Notes: generated from the sequence alone by a model not told the origin. DNA of 64,000 nucleotides from an uncultured Eubacterium sp. (GCA_900544285.1 UQUT01000005.1:36419-100418); one strand, 5' to 3'; shown: positions 32,683 through 42,127, numbered from the stretch's first letter. Program-made: numbers and translations.

Positions 32683-34266
32683 ATGTTCAGTTACACAGAC
32701 GACGGCGCAAAAAACTGCGTCGTGATAAAGACCTTTGAGGACACAGCGATAAAGGAAGTGAGCGCGGAATACAATCTGCCGGATTATCTCCCCGATGTCA
32801 GCCGCATACTGCGCACCGACGCAAGGGTCTGCCGCGCGGGAAAATACATAAACGGCTCGTCGCTTGAATATGACGGCACAGTGACGTTTTCCGTCATTTA
32901 TTCCACGGCGGACGGGATTATCAAAACCGCGGAATTCTCCTCCGATTACGGCGGCAGTATGCCCATAGGCGATTTTTCGGGCGACTGCTCTGTCGATGCC
33001 GACACCGAGCTCGATTCCGTAAACGTCCGTCTGCAAAGCCCCAGAAGGCTGACAGCAAAGGCAAAAATCGCGGTGACCGTCACAATCAGCTGTCTCAATT
33101 GCGCCGCGCCCTCCGTCACCGGCAGAACAGGCAGCGGAGACGATATAATGTGCAAAACGGAGAGCATCGACTGCTGTTTCGGAATTGAGGCGCAGGATGC
33201 GGACGTTTCCGTAAGCGAGGATATTTCCGTCGCCGCTCCGCTCCCCGCGATAGACGAGGTCGTCAGCGTTTATCTCGACCCGTATCTCTCCGAAATGAAG
33301 GCAGGAGATGGTGTTATAAATTACAAAGGTAACGTCGTTGCAAACATTATTTACAGCGCGGCAGGCGATGACCCGTCAGCCCCGAAAACATATGTTTCGC
33401 TCATCCGCAGAATTCCCGTTTCGGGAGATGCGATCGCCGAAGGCGTGACGGAGAGCTGTCTTGTCACGGGTAACGTATGCATAACAAGCACGGAGTTCCG
33501 CAAGGCGGCGGACGAAACAGGCGAAGACCGCACGGTTGAGATTGATTTTTCGTATTCCGCATATTTTGACGCATATAAAAACGTCCGCAGCGAAATAACA
33601 ACGGATATGTATTCGACGGAATACGAAGGCGAAACCGAGATAAAAGCCCTTGAATACCGCTCGTGCGCCTGCGCAAAGAGCTTCAATTTCTCCGCCTCCG
33701 CCTGCACGGAGCTCCCCGACGGAGAGCTTACGGACGTCACGGCGATAAGAGCGGCGGCAACCGTCACAGGGGCGGAAAAATCGGGCGGCAAACTGATTTT
33801 CACAGGCAACGTCGATATTTATGCAATACTCTCCTGCGGCGGCGTCTATATGGGCAAGATATTCTCTTCCCCCTTCCGTGCCGAAACCGACGCGGCTATG
33901 ACCCCTGACAATTTTGATTACTCCGCGGACGCTTCCGTCATTGACATAAAGGGCAGAACGGCGGACGGCAAACTCTGCGCCGATATGGAAATAATGATAA
34001 ACTATATAACCTTCGCAAAGAAGGAATCGGATGTCGTTTCCGTGCTTTCGCTTTGTCGCGACAAACCGAGAAAAACGGATAACGGCGCAAAAATCACGCT
34101 TTATTATCCGTCAAAGGGCGAAACGCTCTGGGATATAGCCAAAAAATACGGCACGACTGAGAGCGAGCTTGCGCAGGCAAACGGTCCGGACGGAAATCCC
34201 GAGGGCGGCGTGCTCATGATTCCCTCCCGCAAGGCAAAAACCCCGATATATACGAAGATAATATGA
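32683..34266 (+). CDS. SPOCS (DUF3794)-LysM spore coat-type protein, SipL-like
   Basis: 527 residues from the ATG at 32683. At least two SPOCS/DUF3794 modules fill residues ~10-440; an example is SVYLDPYLSEMKAGDGVINYKGNV. A LysM domain ends the protein (YPSKGETLWDIAKKYG and NGPDGNPEGGVLMIPS). The same architecture in Clostridioides SipL binds SpoIVA at the forespore surface to encase the coat. It lies ~107 bp downstream of sigK on the same strand, so sigma-K control or cotranscription is plausible. The 106 bp between them hold no clear consensus sigma-A promoter. Confidence 0.84.
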   Translation: MFSYTDDGAKNCVVIKTFEDTAIKEVSAEYNLPDYLPDVSRILRTDARVCRAGKYINGSSLEYDGTVTFSVIYSTADGIIKTAEFSSDYGGSMPIGDFSGDCSVDADTELDSVNVRLQSPRRLTAKAKIAVTVTISCLNCAAPSVTGRTGSGDDIMCKTESIDCCFGIEAQDADVSVSEDISVAAPLPAIDEVVSVYLDPYLSEMKAGDGVINYKGNVVANIIYSAAGDDPSAPKTYVSLIRRIPVSGDAIAEGVTESCLVTGNVCITSTEFRKAADETGEDRTVEIDFSYSAYFDAYKNVRSEITTDMYSTEYEGETEIKALEYRSCACAKSFNFSASACTELPDGELTDVTAIRAAATVTGAEKSGGKLIFTGNVDIYAILSCGGVYMGKIFSSPFRAETDAAMTPDNFDYSADASVIDIKGRTADGKLCADMEIMINYITFAKKESDVVSVLSLCRDKPRKTDNGAKITLYYPSKGETLWDIAKKYGTTESELAQANGPDGNPEGGVLMIPSRKAKTPIYTKII

Positions 34267-34272
34267 GAAAAA

Positions 34273-34301
34273 CCTCCCCGAATCATCGGGGAGGCCTTTT
34301 T
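34273..34301. terminator. Terminator between SPOCS gene and SPFH gene
   Basis: Nine bp stem CCTCCCCGA/TCGGGGAGG with a 4 nt loop, CCTTTTT on the plus side and TTTTTC on the minus side. Confidence 0.88.
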
Positions 34302-34339
34302 GTTGAATAATTTCCGATTGACCGCTTTTTAATTGCCTG

Positions 34340-35266
34340 TCAGTCTTTTTTTATAAGCTCGGAAACCGAGGTTGCAAGTCCCGCAAGCGACTGAATTTCG
34401 CTGGGGATAATAATTTTTGTCGCTTTTCCGTCGGCGGCTTTTTCAAAGGCTTCAAGACCCTTTATGGCGATAACCGCTTCCGACGGTGCTGCTTCGTTTA
34501 TCATTCTGATACCTTCGGCGGTAGCTTCCTGAACCTGCTTGATCGCTTCTGCTTCACCTTCTGCCTGGCGGATTTTGGCTTCCTTTTCCGCCTCTGCGAG
34601 AAGTATCTGACGCTGCTTTTGCGCTTCCGCATCAAGTATCATAGCCTGCTTTTTACCCTCTGCAACGAGGATTGTCGAATTCTTTTCGCCCTCTGCGCGG
34701 AGAATCTGTTCGCGACGTTCGCGTTCAGCCTTCATCTGCTTTTCCATCGCGTCCTGAATTTCCTTCGGGGGCATAATGTTTTTCAGCTCAACGCGGTTGA
34801 CCTTGATACCCCATGGGTCGGTTGCCTCGTCCAGAATGGCGCGCATTTTCGTGTTGATTATGTCGCGCGAGGTGAGCGTGCTGTCCAGCTCAAGCTCGCC
34901 GATTATGTTACGAAGGGTTGTAGCGGTGAGATTTTCGATTGCCGACATAGGATTTTCAACACCGTATGCATAGAGCTTGCAGTCGGTTATCTGGAAGAAA
35001 ACAACCGTGTCTATCTGCATTTTGACGTTATCCTTTGTGATAACGGCCTGCGGCTCGAAATCGGCAACGCGCTCCATAAGGGAGATGCGCTTTGAAATTC
35101 TGTCAACAAACGGAGTTTTCACGTGAAGTCCCGTGTGCCACGTCGCGTGATACGTTCCGAGACGCTCGACAACGTATGCGTGCGCCTGCGGTACAATGTG
35201 AATGTTTGCGATTATGATTATGAGAACCAGTGCAACGAGTACTCCCAAAATAATGAGTCCGGTCAT
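34340..35266 (-). CDS. SPFH/band-7 protein, QmcA/stomatin-like
   Basis: 308 residues. One N-terminal membrane helix, then the SPFH domain (VERLGTYHATWHTGLHVKTPFVDRI and MPPKEIQDAMEKQMKAERERRE), a long Ala/Glu-rich coiled coil (about 175-265), and a short C-terminal tail. It forms membrane rings or microdomains and often works with a NfeD protein; the nfeD gene is 19 bp upstream. May organise proteases or lipids. Confidence 0.92.
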   Translation of the reverse strand: MTGLIILGVLVALVLIIIIANIHIVPQAHAYVVERLGTYHATWHTGLHVKTPFVDRISKRISLMERVADFEPQAVITKDNVKMQIDTVVFFQITDCKLYAYGVENPMSAIENLTATTLRNIIGELELDSTLTSRDIINTKMRAILDEATDPWGIKVNRVELKNIMPPKEIQDAMEKQMKAERERREQILRAEGEKNSTILVAEGKKQAMILDAEAQKQRQILLAEAEKEAKIRQAEGEAEAIKQVQEATAEGIRMINEAAPSEAVIAIKGLEAFEKAADGKATKIIIPSEIQSLAGLATSVSELIKKD

Positions 35267-35285
35267 AAAAATTTACCTTCTTTCT

Positions 35286-35735
35286 TCAGTTTTCTTTTCT
35301 GCATATGAGCTTTACGCCCTCGATTGCAACGGCGCAGACCAACGTTCCCTCGTCGATTGTCAGGCTGTCATCATCGGAGCGTGCAGTCCAAACCTTGCCG
35401 TCCACTTTGACGGCGCCGGTGGCGGCGATATTGTCGATTTTCTCGATTACCGTTCCCGTCTTGCCTATTACGGTATCCGCGTTTGTGGGCGAATACCTGA
35501 CCTTCAGCACTTTTTTCATAAAGGGCTTGAGGAAAATCATAAGCGCGAGGGAAAGCACGAGAAACGCCGTTACCTGGAGCCACAGGGGGAGATGAAAAAC
35601 GGAAAGCACGAGCGAAACGAGCGCGGACGGAATAAACCACACCGCGACGAGAGCGAGCGTCGATGCTTCAAAAACGATTGCCGCAACGGTTACGCCGAGC
35701 CATATCCACGGCATTACGGAGAGAAGTTCTCCCAT
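35286..35735 (-). CDS. NfeD-like membrane protein
   Basis: 149 residues from the ATG at 35735, which follows AAAGGAGGA; the open frame to 35870 passes through the promoter and is rejected. Three or four membrane helices come first, then an OB-fold domain with IGKTGTVIEKIDNIAATGAVKVDGKVWTA-like features in shorter pieces (GKTGTV, GAVKVDG). Typical short NfeD partner of SPFH proteins. Operon nfeD-SPFH. Confidence 0.88.
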   Translation of the reverse strand: MGELLSVMPWIWLGVTVAAIVFEASTLALVAVWFIPSALVSLVLSVFHLPLWLQVTAFLVLSLALMIFLKPFMKKVLKVRYSPTNADTVIGKTGTVIEKIDNIAATGAVKVDGKVWTARSDDDSLTIDEGTLVCAVAIEGVKLICRKEN

Positions 35736-35793
35736 AATAAAATCAGTCCTCCTTTTTTGAGCACGCGTCGGTTGCGCGCCGATATCTGTAATC

Positions 35794-35822
35794 ATTATAT
35801 CACAAAATGCGTCGGCTGTAAA
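35794..35822 (-). promoter_or_regulatory. Promoter for nfeD-SPFH
   Basis: On the minus strand TTTACA (35822-35817), 17 bp spacer, TATAAT (35799-35794). Confidence 0.65.
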
Positions 35823-35852
35823 TATATTGTCGCACGATTTTTCATTTAACTG

Positions 35853-35881
35853 TTGAAAAATACGGCGCAATGGAGTAAAAT
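35853..35881 (+). promoter_or_regulatory. Promoter for the M16 pair-lgt-folD run
   Basis: TTGAAA (35853-35858), 17 bp spacer, TAAAAT (35876-35881), divergent from the nfeD promoter 31 bp away. Confidence 0.6.
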
Positions 35882-35914
35882 ATATGTAAATCCATTACGC
35901 TGAAAGGATACGAA

Positions 35915-37195
35915 ATGCATACAGAAAGAAAACAGATAGCCGCAGGGACTTTTCTGACAGTCATCCCCGCGGACAAGTTCAAATCAAATTATATCCAGAT
36001 CAGATTTGTTATGCCGCTGAAAAAAGAGACGGCGGCAAAGAATTCGCTTGTTTTTCCCGTTATTCTGAGGGGAACGGAAAAATATCCGACCCTTGCCGAT
36101 ATCCGCCGCCGCAAGCAGGAGCTTTATGCATCGGGGATATGGTCGGGACACTGGAAGCACGGCGACAATCATATAGTGACTCTTGAAGCAAGCTCCATGC
36201 GCAATTCATATGCGATAGACGACACCGATATAACCGGCGGCGTGCTCGACCTTATCGGGCAGGCGGTGCTTCATCCCGTGACGGAAAACGGCGTTTTCAA
36301 AGCCGAAAGCGTTGAGGGCGAAAAGAAGATAGCGGCTGACACCGTCCGCGCGACAATCAATCAGAAGGGCAGATACGCAAGGCTGAAAGCGGTTGAGGAA
36401 ATGTTCTCCGACGACGCATACGGCATAAGCGACGGCGGCACGGTTGAAGAAATCGAGGCTGTCTGCCCGAAGTGCCTTTTCGAGGCTTATAAAAATATGC
36501 TCCGCACAGCAAGAATTGAAATTTTCGCCGTCGGCGATTTTGACGGAAACGAGCTTGAAAAGAAATTTTCGGAGATTTTCTCATCCGTCGAAAGAGGCGG
36601 AATTTACGAGCCGATACCCGATACAAAAGGCACGGCAAGAGCCGGGATTCAGAAGATATATGACAGACAGAACGTCACACAGGGCGTGCTTGTTCTCGGA
36701 TTTTTCACAGGAAGCGTAACCTCCGATGACGATTACGCCATCACAAAGGTGTTCAACACCGTTTTCGGCGGAAGCGCGGCAAGCAAGCTGTTTATGAACG
36801 TCAGAGAGAAGCTCAGCCTTTGCTATTATTGCTCTTCCTCTCTCATTCCCGAAAAGGGCGCGATGACGGTCGCCTCCGGAATTCAGTTTGAAAACGAGCA
36901 GAAGGCTTTTGACGAGATAATGCTTCAGCTGGACAATATGAAAAACGGCGAAATAACGGATGACGAAATCGAAATGGCGAAAAAATTCCTCTGCGACGAC
37001 GTTATGAGCGCCGATGACAGCGTCCGTGCGCTTGCGGCAACCGCATTCGGCGAGGTTATGTATGGCAAAAGACTTACGGATGAAGAGAAGATCGCAAAGA
37101 TAAACGCCGTCACAAAAGAGCAGATAACCGAGCGGGCGAAGGCTGTGCGTCTTGACACGTACTACTTCCTCTGCGGACAGGAGGAGAGCAAATGA
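35915..37195 (+). CDS. M16-family peptidase-like protein, inactive partner (YmfF-like)
   Basis: 426 residues with the double M16 fold. The zinc motif HxxEH is missing at the expected N-terminal place, where residues run VFPVILRGTEKYP. The R/Y substrate motif region NVREKLSLCYYCSS is present in the C-terminal half. Such proteins pair with an active M16 partner, and the next gene (4 bp overlap) encodes one. In Bacillus the ymfF-ymfH pair sits near lipid and EF-P modification genes; exact substrate unknown. Confidence 0.85.
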   Translation: MHTERKQIAAGTFLTVIPADKFKSNYIQIRFVMPLKKETAAKNSLVFPVILRGTEKYPTLADIRRRKQELYASGIWSGHWKHGDNHIVTLEASSMRNSYAIDDTDITGGVLDLIGQAVLHPVTENGVFKAESVEGEKKIAADTVRATINQKGRYARLKAVEEMFSDDAYGISDGGTVEEIEAVCPKCLFEAYKNMLRTARIEIFAVGDFDGNELEKKFSEIFSSVERGGIYEPIPDTKGTARAGIQKIYDRQNVTQGVLVLGFFTGSVTSDDDYAITKVFNTVFGGSAASKLFMNVREKLSLCYYCSSSLIPEKGAMTVASGIQFENEQKAFDEIMLQLDNMKNGEITDDEIEMAKKFLCDDVMSADDSVRALAATAFGEVMYGKRLTDEEKIAKINAVTKEQITERAKAVRLDTYYFLCGQEESK

Positions 37196-38478
37196 GCGAA
37201 ATAATAATGCGCGAAGACAAGGCGATAGGCGAAAGATATTATTACACAAAGCACAAGAGCGGACTTGATATTTACGTCGTTCCGAAAAAATTCCGCACAA
37301 GCTATGCGCTGTTTTCGACAAAATACGGCGCAGCCGACAACTGCTTCAAGCTTGAGGGCGATAAGGATTTTGTAAAGGTTCCGGACGGAATTGCGCACTT
37401 CCTTGAACACAAAATGTTTGAAAACGAAGACGGCAGCGATACCTTTGCACGCTTTGCAAAATACGGCGCGGATGCGAACGCATTTACGTCCAGCGAGATG
37501 ACGGCTTACCTTTTCTCGTGTACAAGCCATTATGATGAAAACCTTGAAATCCTGCTGGATTACGTCACAAAGCCGTATTTCACCCCGCAGACAGTCGCAA
37601 AGGAACAGGGGATTATAGGTCAGGAAATAAAAATGGGCGAGGACAACCCCTCAAGAGCCCGTTATTACAACACGATGGAGGCTCTCTATGCCGACAGTCA
37701 GATAAAGATAAACGTCGCCGGCACGGTTGAGTCAATCGCGGAGATAACGGCAGACCTGCTTTACAGCTGCTATCGCACGTTCTATAACCTCTCCAATATG
37801 GTTCTCGTCACAAGCGGCGACATTACAATGGAGCAGGTGCTTGCCGTTGCGGACAAAGTCCTTCCCATGCAGGAGGAAAAGAAAATCGTCCGCTGCTATA
37901 ACTCCGAAAAGGCGGAGGTAAACAAAAAGAGAATAAAGGTTCAAATGGCGGTATCGAAGCCTATGTTTGAAATCGGCATAAAGGATATTGATATACCGGC
38001 AGACCCGAAGGAGCGACTGAAAAAGTCAATCGCCGGCGGCGTGCTTTATGACATGCTTTTCGGCGGCACCTCCGATTTCGCAATCGACGTTTACGAGAGC
38101 GGACTTGTCCGCGGCTTTGGCGCGGGCTATTCGCTTGACCATGTTTTCGGCATGGGAGAGCTTGTCGGCGAGAGCGACGATCCGGAAGCCGTTTACGATA
38201 AATTCGTGAAATACGTCGAAGAAAAGAAGAGAGCGGGACTTGACCAAGGCGAATTCGAGAGAACAAAGAAAGCAAATTACGCAAGTCTTGTAAGAAGCTT
38301 TGACTCAACGCAGAACATCGCTGACAATATAACCTTCATGCTTCATGACGATATTGACATTATGGATTACAGCAAGGCTGTTTCGGAGGTGTCGTTTGAG
38401 TATACGGAGGAGCTGCTCCGTAAGCTCTTTGACGAAAAATATTATGCGATGAGCGTGGTCGAGCCGCTTGAAAAATAA
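37192..38478 (+). CDS. M16-family zinc peptidase (YmfH-like)
   Basis: 428 residues. The inverted zinc motif HFLEH (about residues 68-72) and the downstream Glu in the EQGIIGQEIKM segment are intact, so this is the catalytic half of the heterodimer with the preceding gene. The C-terminal half has GMGELVGE and RSFDSTQNIADNITF. Cytosolic; substrate probably a short peptide. Translational coupling by ATGA. Confidence 0.9.
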   Translation: MSEIIMREDKAIGERYYYTKHKSGLDIYVVPKKFRTSYALFSTKYGAADNCFKLEGDKDFVKVPDGIAHFLEHKMFENEDGSDTFARFAKYGADANAFTSSEMTAYLFSCTSHYDENLEILLDYVTKPYFTPQTVAKEQGIIGQEIKMGEDNPSRARYYNTMEALYADSQIKINVAGTVESIAEITADLLYSCYRTFYNLSNMVLVTSGDITMEQVLAVADKVLPMQEEKKIVRCYNSEKAEVNKKRIKVQMAVSKPMFEIGIKDIDIPADPKERLKKSIAGGVLYDMLFGGTSDFAIDVYESGLVRGFGAGYSLDHVFGMGELVGESDDPEAVYDKFVKYVEEKKRAGLDQGEFERTKKANYASLVRSFDSTQNIADNITFMLHDDIDIMDYSKAVSEVSFEYTEELLRKLFDEKYYAMSVVEPLEK

Positions 38479-38496
38479 TCGAAAAAGGAACTGAAT

Positions 38497-39675
38497 ATGG
38501 GACACACATCAAACATTTCGTTTCCGGGACTGGGAATAGGCGAATTCAAGCTCAACAACGTGGCGTTCACGGTTTTCGGCAGACCCGTCATGTGGTACGG
38601 GGTGATAATCTGCATAGGCATAATCCTTGCGTTCGCATACGTTGCGTATCGCGCGGGGAAAGCGAAGATAAAGCTGGATGACGTTGTCGATACGGCGCTC
38701 ATCTGCGTACCGCTGGCAATCGTCGGCGCAAGGCTGTATTATATCATTTTCTATGGCAACGTTCATTCCTTTTATGACGTCATCGCCATATGGAACGGCG
38801 GACTTGCGATATACGGCGGAATAATCGGCGGTATGGCGGCGGTGATACTCGTTGCAAAGCATAAAAAGATTGACTTCTTCAAATATGCCGATATGATAAT
38901 CCCCGGCGTCATGATAGGTCAGATACTCGGCAGATGGGGCAACTTCTTCAACGGCGAAGCCTACGGAGGACTTGTTTCACCCTCTCATCCGCTGTATTTC
39001 CTCCGCATGGGACTTCAGAACAGCAACACCTTCAGTGATTTCGGCACGACCGATATGGTTTTCGTTCATCCGACATTCCTTTATGAATCCGTCTGGAATC
39101 TTATCGGCTTCATATTGATAAACGTATTTTATAAAAAGAAAAAGTTCGGCGGAGAGGTCTTCCTCTGGTACCTCGGCTGGTACGGCTTCGGAAGATTCTT
39201 CATCGAACAGCTCCGCACAGACTCTCTCTATATCGGTAATACTGGAATAAGAGTTTCGGCATTGCTCGGCATTATCCTCTTCATAATCGCCCTTCCGCTT
39301 ACAATCGTCTGTCATGTAATCGCCGTGCGCGACGAGAAAGCGGGCAAAATAAAGGCGGGGTGCGAGGTATCGATTCCGTATTTCCTCGGCATAGGCAGGG
39401 ACAAATACGCTCCGACGGAAACAGGCGCGGCTGTCGACTTCAACACCGAAGAGTTTGAGAAGGCAGAAGACGAAAATGACGAAAAGCTCGTCCGCGAGAG
39501 CAAAAAGAAAAATCTCTTTGAAAAGGAAACGCCCGCCACTGATGAAAAAAAGCCGATGAAAATTTCCTTTGAAAAGCACGAGCCCGCAGATGACGGAAAA
39601 ACGGAAGAGACTCCTGAGGAAACAGAAGCTCCCTCGGACGAAGACGGGGAGGCTCCGGATGGCAAGGATAATTGA
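38497..39675 (+). CDS. lgt: Prolipoprotein diacylglyceryl transferase with acidic C-terminal tail
   Basis: 392 residues. Seven membrane helices, the Lgt signature GRWGNFFNGEAYGG (about residue 147) and YGFGRFFIEQLRTD. It transfers diacylglycerol to the lipobox Cys of prolipoproteins, such as the three lipoproteins in this window. Unusual is the ~95-residue Glu/Lys/Asp-rich C-terminal extension beyond the last helix, which has no counterpart in typical 260-290-residue Lgt. The start of folD overlaps this tail by 17 bp. Confidence 0.94.
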   Translation: MGHTSNISFPGLGIGEFKLNNVAFTVFGRPVMWYGVIICIGIILAFAYVAYRAGKAKIKLDDVVDTALICVPLAIVGARLYYIIFYGNVHSFYDVIAIWNGGLAIYGGIIGGMAAVILVAKHKKIDFFKYADMIIPGVMIGQILGRWGNFFNGEAYGGLVSPSHPLYFLRMGLQNSNTFSDFGTTDMVFVHPTFLYESVWNLIGFILINVFYKKKKFGGEVFLWYLGWYGFGRFFIEQLRTDSLYIGNTGIRVSALLGIILFIIALPLTIVCHVIAVRDEKAGKIKAGCEVSIPYFLGIGRDKYAPTETGAAVDFNTEEFEKAEDENDEKLVRESKKKNLFEKETPATDEKKPMKISFEKHEPADDGKTEETPEETEAPSDEDGEAPDGKDN

Positions 39676-40513
39676 CGGAAAGGCGATTTCCGCCGAAGTC
39701 CGCGCGGAAATAAAGAAGGATGTCGCCGCGCTTGCGGAAAAAGGAATAAAGGTCCGTCTTGCGGTTGTCATCGTCGGAGACGACCCCGCTTCGCAGATTT
39801 ACGTCCGCAACAAGAAAAAAGCCTGTGACGAAACGGGCATCGACTCGGAAATCATTGCCATGCCGGCGGAGACAACGGAGGAAGAACTCATCTCCGTGCT
39901 TGACGGATTGAACAGTCGACGGGAAATCAACGGTATTCTCGTCCAGCTTCCGCTCCCGAAACACATAAACGAGAAAAATATCATCGCTCATATCGACCCG
40001 AAAAAAGACGTCGACGCCTTCTGTGACGAAAACGTCGGCAGGATTATGACGGGAAAATTCAGCTTTCTGCCGTGTACTCCCGCAGGAATAATCGAGCTTT
40101 TGCACCGCAGCGGGATAAGCGCGGAGGGAAAGGAATGTGTTGTTATCGGCAGGAGCAATATTGTCGGCAAGCCCATGGCAATACTCCTTCTGCATGAAAA
40201 CGGCACGGTCACAATCTGCCATTCCAAAACGAAAAATCTTTCCGAAGTGACGCGCCGTGCGGACATTCTTGTTTCCGCAGTCGGCAAGGCGGGCTTTGTG
40301 ACGGCGGATATGGTCAAATCGGGTGCCGTTGTAATCGACGTCGGTATGAACCGAACGCCGGAGGGCAAGCTCACGGGCGATGTTGATTTCGCCGCGGTTG
40401 AGCCGATAGCGTCATTTATTACCCCCGTCCCGGGCGGAGTGGGACCTATTACGGTCACAATGCTGCTGAAAAACACCGTTACGGCGGCGAAAATTCAGAA
40501 CGGAATAAAATAG
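39659..40513 (+). CDS. folD: Methylenetetrahydrofolate dehydrogenase/cyclohydrolase
   Basis: 284 residues. The ATG at 39659 follows GGGGAGG within the lgt tail; an in-frame ATG at 39569 would give a spurious basic extension. Motifs: YVRNKKKACDETGI (with the catalytic Lys of YxxxK), QLPLPKH, GRSNIVGKPMA and PVPGGVGPITVTML. Bifunctional one-carbon enzyme converting 5,10-methylene-THF to 10-formyl-THF. Confidence 0.97.
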   Translation: MARIIDGKAISAEVRAEIKKDVAALAEKGIKVRLAVVIVGDDPASQIYVRNKKKACDETGIDSEIIAMPAETTEEELISVLDGLNSRREINGILVQLPLPKHINEKNIIAHIDPKKDVDAFCDENVGRIMTGKFSFLPCTPAGIIELLHRSGISAEGKECVVIGRSNIVGKPMAILLLHENGTVTICHSKTKNLSEVTRRADILVSAVGKAGFVTADMVKSGAVVIDVGMNRTPEGKLTGDVDFAAVEPIASFITPVPGGVGPITVTMLLKNTVTAAKIQNGIK

Positions 40514-40551
40514 CCAACCCTGTAAACAATTATGAAAGACGGTAAACAAAA

Positions 40552-41289
40552 ATGATATTCAGCGAAGAATATTGTAGCAGAATAGAGGACTTCGGCAGAG
40601 GCGGACTTATGACTCCGGAAGCCGTCCTCCGCATATTTGAAAACACGGGCAGTCACCATTCGGACTCCGTCGGCGACAGCCTCATTTCCGGCACCGCGGC
40701 GGGGGTTGCGTGGATTGTTGCGGAATGGAATGTCAGAATTCACCGCACGCCCGCATATGGAGAAAAGCTCATTCAGTCGACATACGCCGTCGGGCTGAAG
40801 CCGTCAATTCAATGCAAAAGAAGAATGGAAATAAGAACTGCGGCGGGCGAACTCTGCGCCGAAGGCAATGCCGTTCTTGTGCGCGTCGATGTGTCGACGG
40901 GAAGACTTGTAAAACCTGCGGAGGAGCTCATTGCTCTTTACAGGCCGGAGCCGGAGGATGAAACGAATGAAAGGCTTCCGCGCCTTGTCGCGCCGAAGGA
41001 ATTCGACGCCGAAGTCCCCGTTTTTCTCCGTCGGAACGACATAGATTATAATGGTCACGTTCATAATGCGAATTATTTCACGCTTGCGCTCGAAGCCATG
41101 CCGAAGGAGCTTTACGAAAAACGACAGATCAGCGCTTATCGCATTTCATATCGCTCGCCGATAAAGGAGTCAGACGTCATAACGGCAAAGCTCTCCGCTG
41201 ACGAAAACTCGCTCACCGAATGTTTCTTCTCCTCGGACGGAACACTCAAAACAATCGTCAGCCTTGAACTCTCCCCTACTTTTCTTTGA
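40552..41289 (+). CDS. Acyl-ACP thioesterase
   Basis: 245 residues with two hot-dog domains. The catalytic-region motif RNDIDYNGHVHNANYF (about 163-178) matches the DxNxHVNN motif of FatA/TesA-type thioesterases, with one N replaced by H. Releases fatty acids from acyl carrier protein. The last residues SPTFL and the stop codon are encoded by a copy of the genome's palindromic repeat, so the native C-terminus may have been altered by repeat insertion. 38 bp after folD. Confidence 0.85.
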   Translation: MIFSEEYCSRIEDFGRGGLMTPEAVLRIFENTGSHHSDSVGDSLISGTAAGVAWIVAEWNVRIHRTPAYGEKLIQSTYAVGLKPSIQCKRRMEIRTAAGELCAEGNAVLVRVDVSTGRLVKPAEELIALYRPEPEDETNERLPRLVAPKEFDAEVPVFLRRNDIDYNGHVHNANYFTLALEAMPKELYEKRQISAYRISYRSPIKESDVITAKLSADENSLTECFFSSDGTLKTIVSLELSPTFL

Positions 41290-41500
41290 CCGTACTTTTC
41301 TTTGAAAAGAAAAGTAGGCAAAAGAAACTTTGGTTATTGGTTTTGCGCAAATTTTATAAACAGCAAACAGAGATGATTTTTCATCCATGCTTTTTGTTTT
41401 GTCACTTACGAAAAGAAAAGCAGGCAAAAGAAACTTTGGTTATTGGTTTTGCGTAAATTTTATAAACAGCAAACAGAGATGATTGTTCATCTCTGTTTTT
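41270..41500. repeat. Dispersed palindromic repeat, copies 2 and 3 with terminator
   Basis: A half-arm CCTACTTTTCTTTGA (41275-41289) is followed by a full palindrome and the core. Two near-identical ~75 bp direct copies lie at 41304-41380 and 41410-41486 (period 106 bp), each with AAAAG...AGGCAAAAGAAACTTTGGTTATTGG and AAACAGAGATGAT. After the second comes a hairpin (AAACAGAGATGA/TCATCTCTGTTT, 41471-41498) with T-run. The rest of 41501-41709 holds a variant palindrome (41527-41552) but no gene. Confidence 0.8.
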
Positions 41501-41709
41501 GTTATACTTGAAAAAAGCAGGAACCGTACTTTCTTTTCAAAAAAGAAAGTACACAAAAACCGTTGCTTGCAGAAAGCTCTTCCCGTCGACGCCTGCAAAC
41601 TGCAACATCCTCAAATGTGCAATGAATGCCTTCTCCCGCCCGGGAAACAAATCAAACGTCTCAAAAATCGCAATAAAAATAAATAAATTCGTTTTTTTCG
41701 GAAAAACTC

Positions 41710-41854
41710 TTTACAAGCGGAAATATTTATGCTATAATCTTGTCTGCGAAAATTCGGCAGCGCAGCCTGCGGATATAAGGTTTTTTCAAAAACGCTTCAC
41801 CCGCCGCCCGCTTCGATGCCCGAACGCAGAAATATTTTTATGAGGTGAAACACA
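41710..41854 (+). promoter_or_regulatory. rpsO promoter and leader (possible S15 autoregulation site)
   Basis: TTTACA (41710-41715), 17 bp, TATAAT (41733-41738). The ~110 nt leader contains GGCAGCGCAGCCTGCGG, able to form a local stem, ahead of GAGGTG. S15 commonly represses its own translation through such leaders; the fold was not computed. Confidence 0.5.
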
Positions 41855-42118
41855 ATGCTTAAGGAACAGAAACAGCAGATTATCACAGAAAACGCTATGC
41901 ACGAAGGCGACACAGGCTCGCCCGAGGTTCAGATTGCCATTCTCACGGCAAGAATCAACCATCTCAACGAGCATCTCAAGCTCAACAACAACGACCACCA
42001 CAGCCGCAGAGGTCTTCTCAAAATGGTTGGTCAGAGAAGAAGCCTTCTCTCTTATCTCCAGAAGAAGGACATCAACCGTTACCGTGCTATAATCGATAAG
42101 CTCGGCATAAGAAAATAA
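41855..42118 (+). CDS. rpsO: Small ribosomal subunit protein uS15
   Basis: 87 residues, full length. Motifs DTGSPEVQIAILTARI and DHHSRRGLLKMVGQRRSLL are the conserved 16S rRNA-contacting parts. pnp follows, the gene order conserved in many bacteria. GAGGTG precedes the start. Confidence 0.98.
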   Translation: MLKEQKQQIITENAMHEGDTGSPEVQIAILTARINHLNEHLKLNNNDHHSRRGLLKMVGQRRSLLSYLQKKDINRYRAIIDKLGIRK

Positions 42119-42127
42119 GCTTCTCCG

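Noticed and set aside
41483..41843. Short plus-strand frames between the thioesterase and rpsO
   Set aside because: They lie in repeat and promoter sequence, are Lys/Arg-rich and have no ribosome site.
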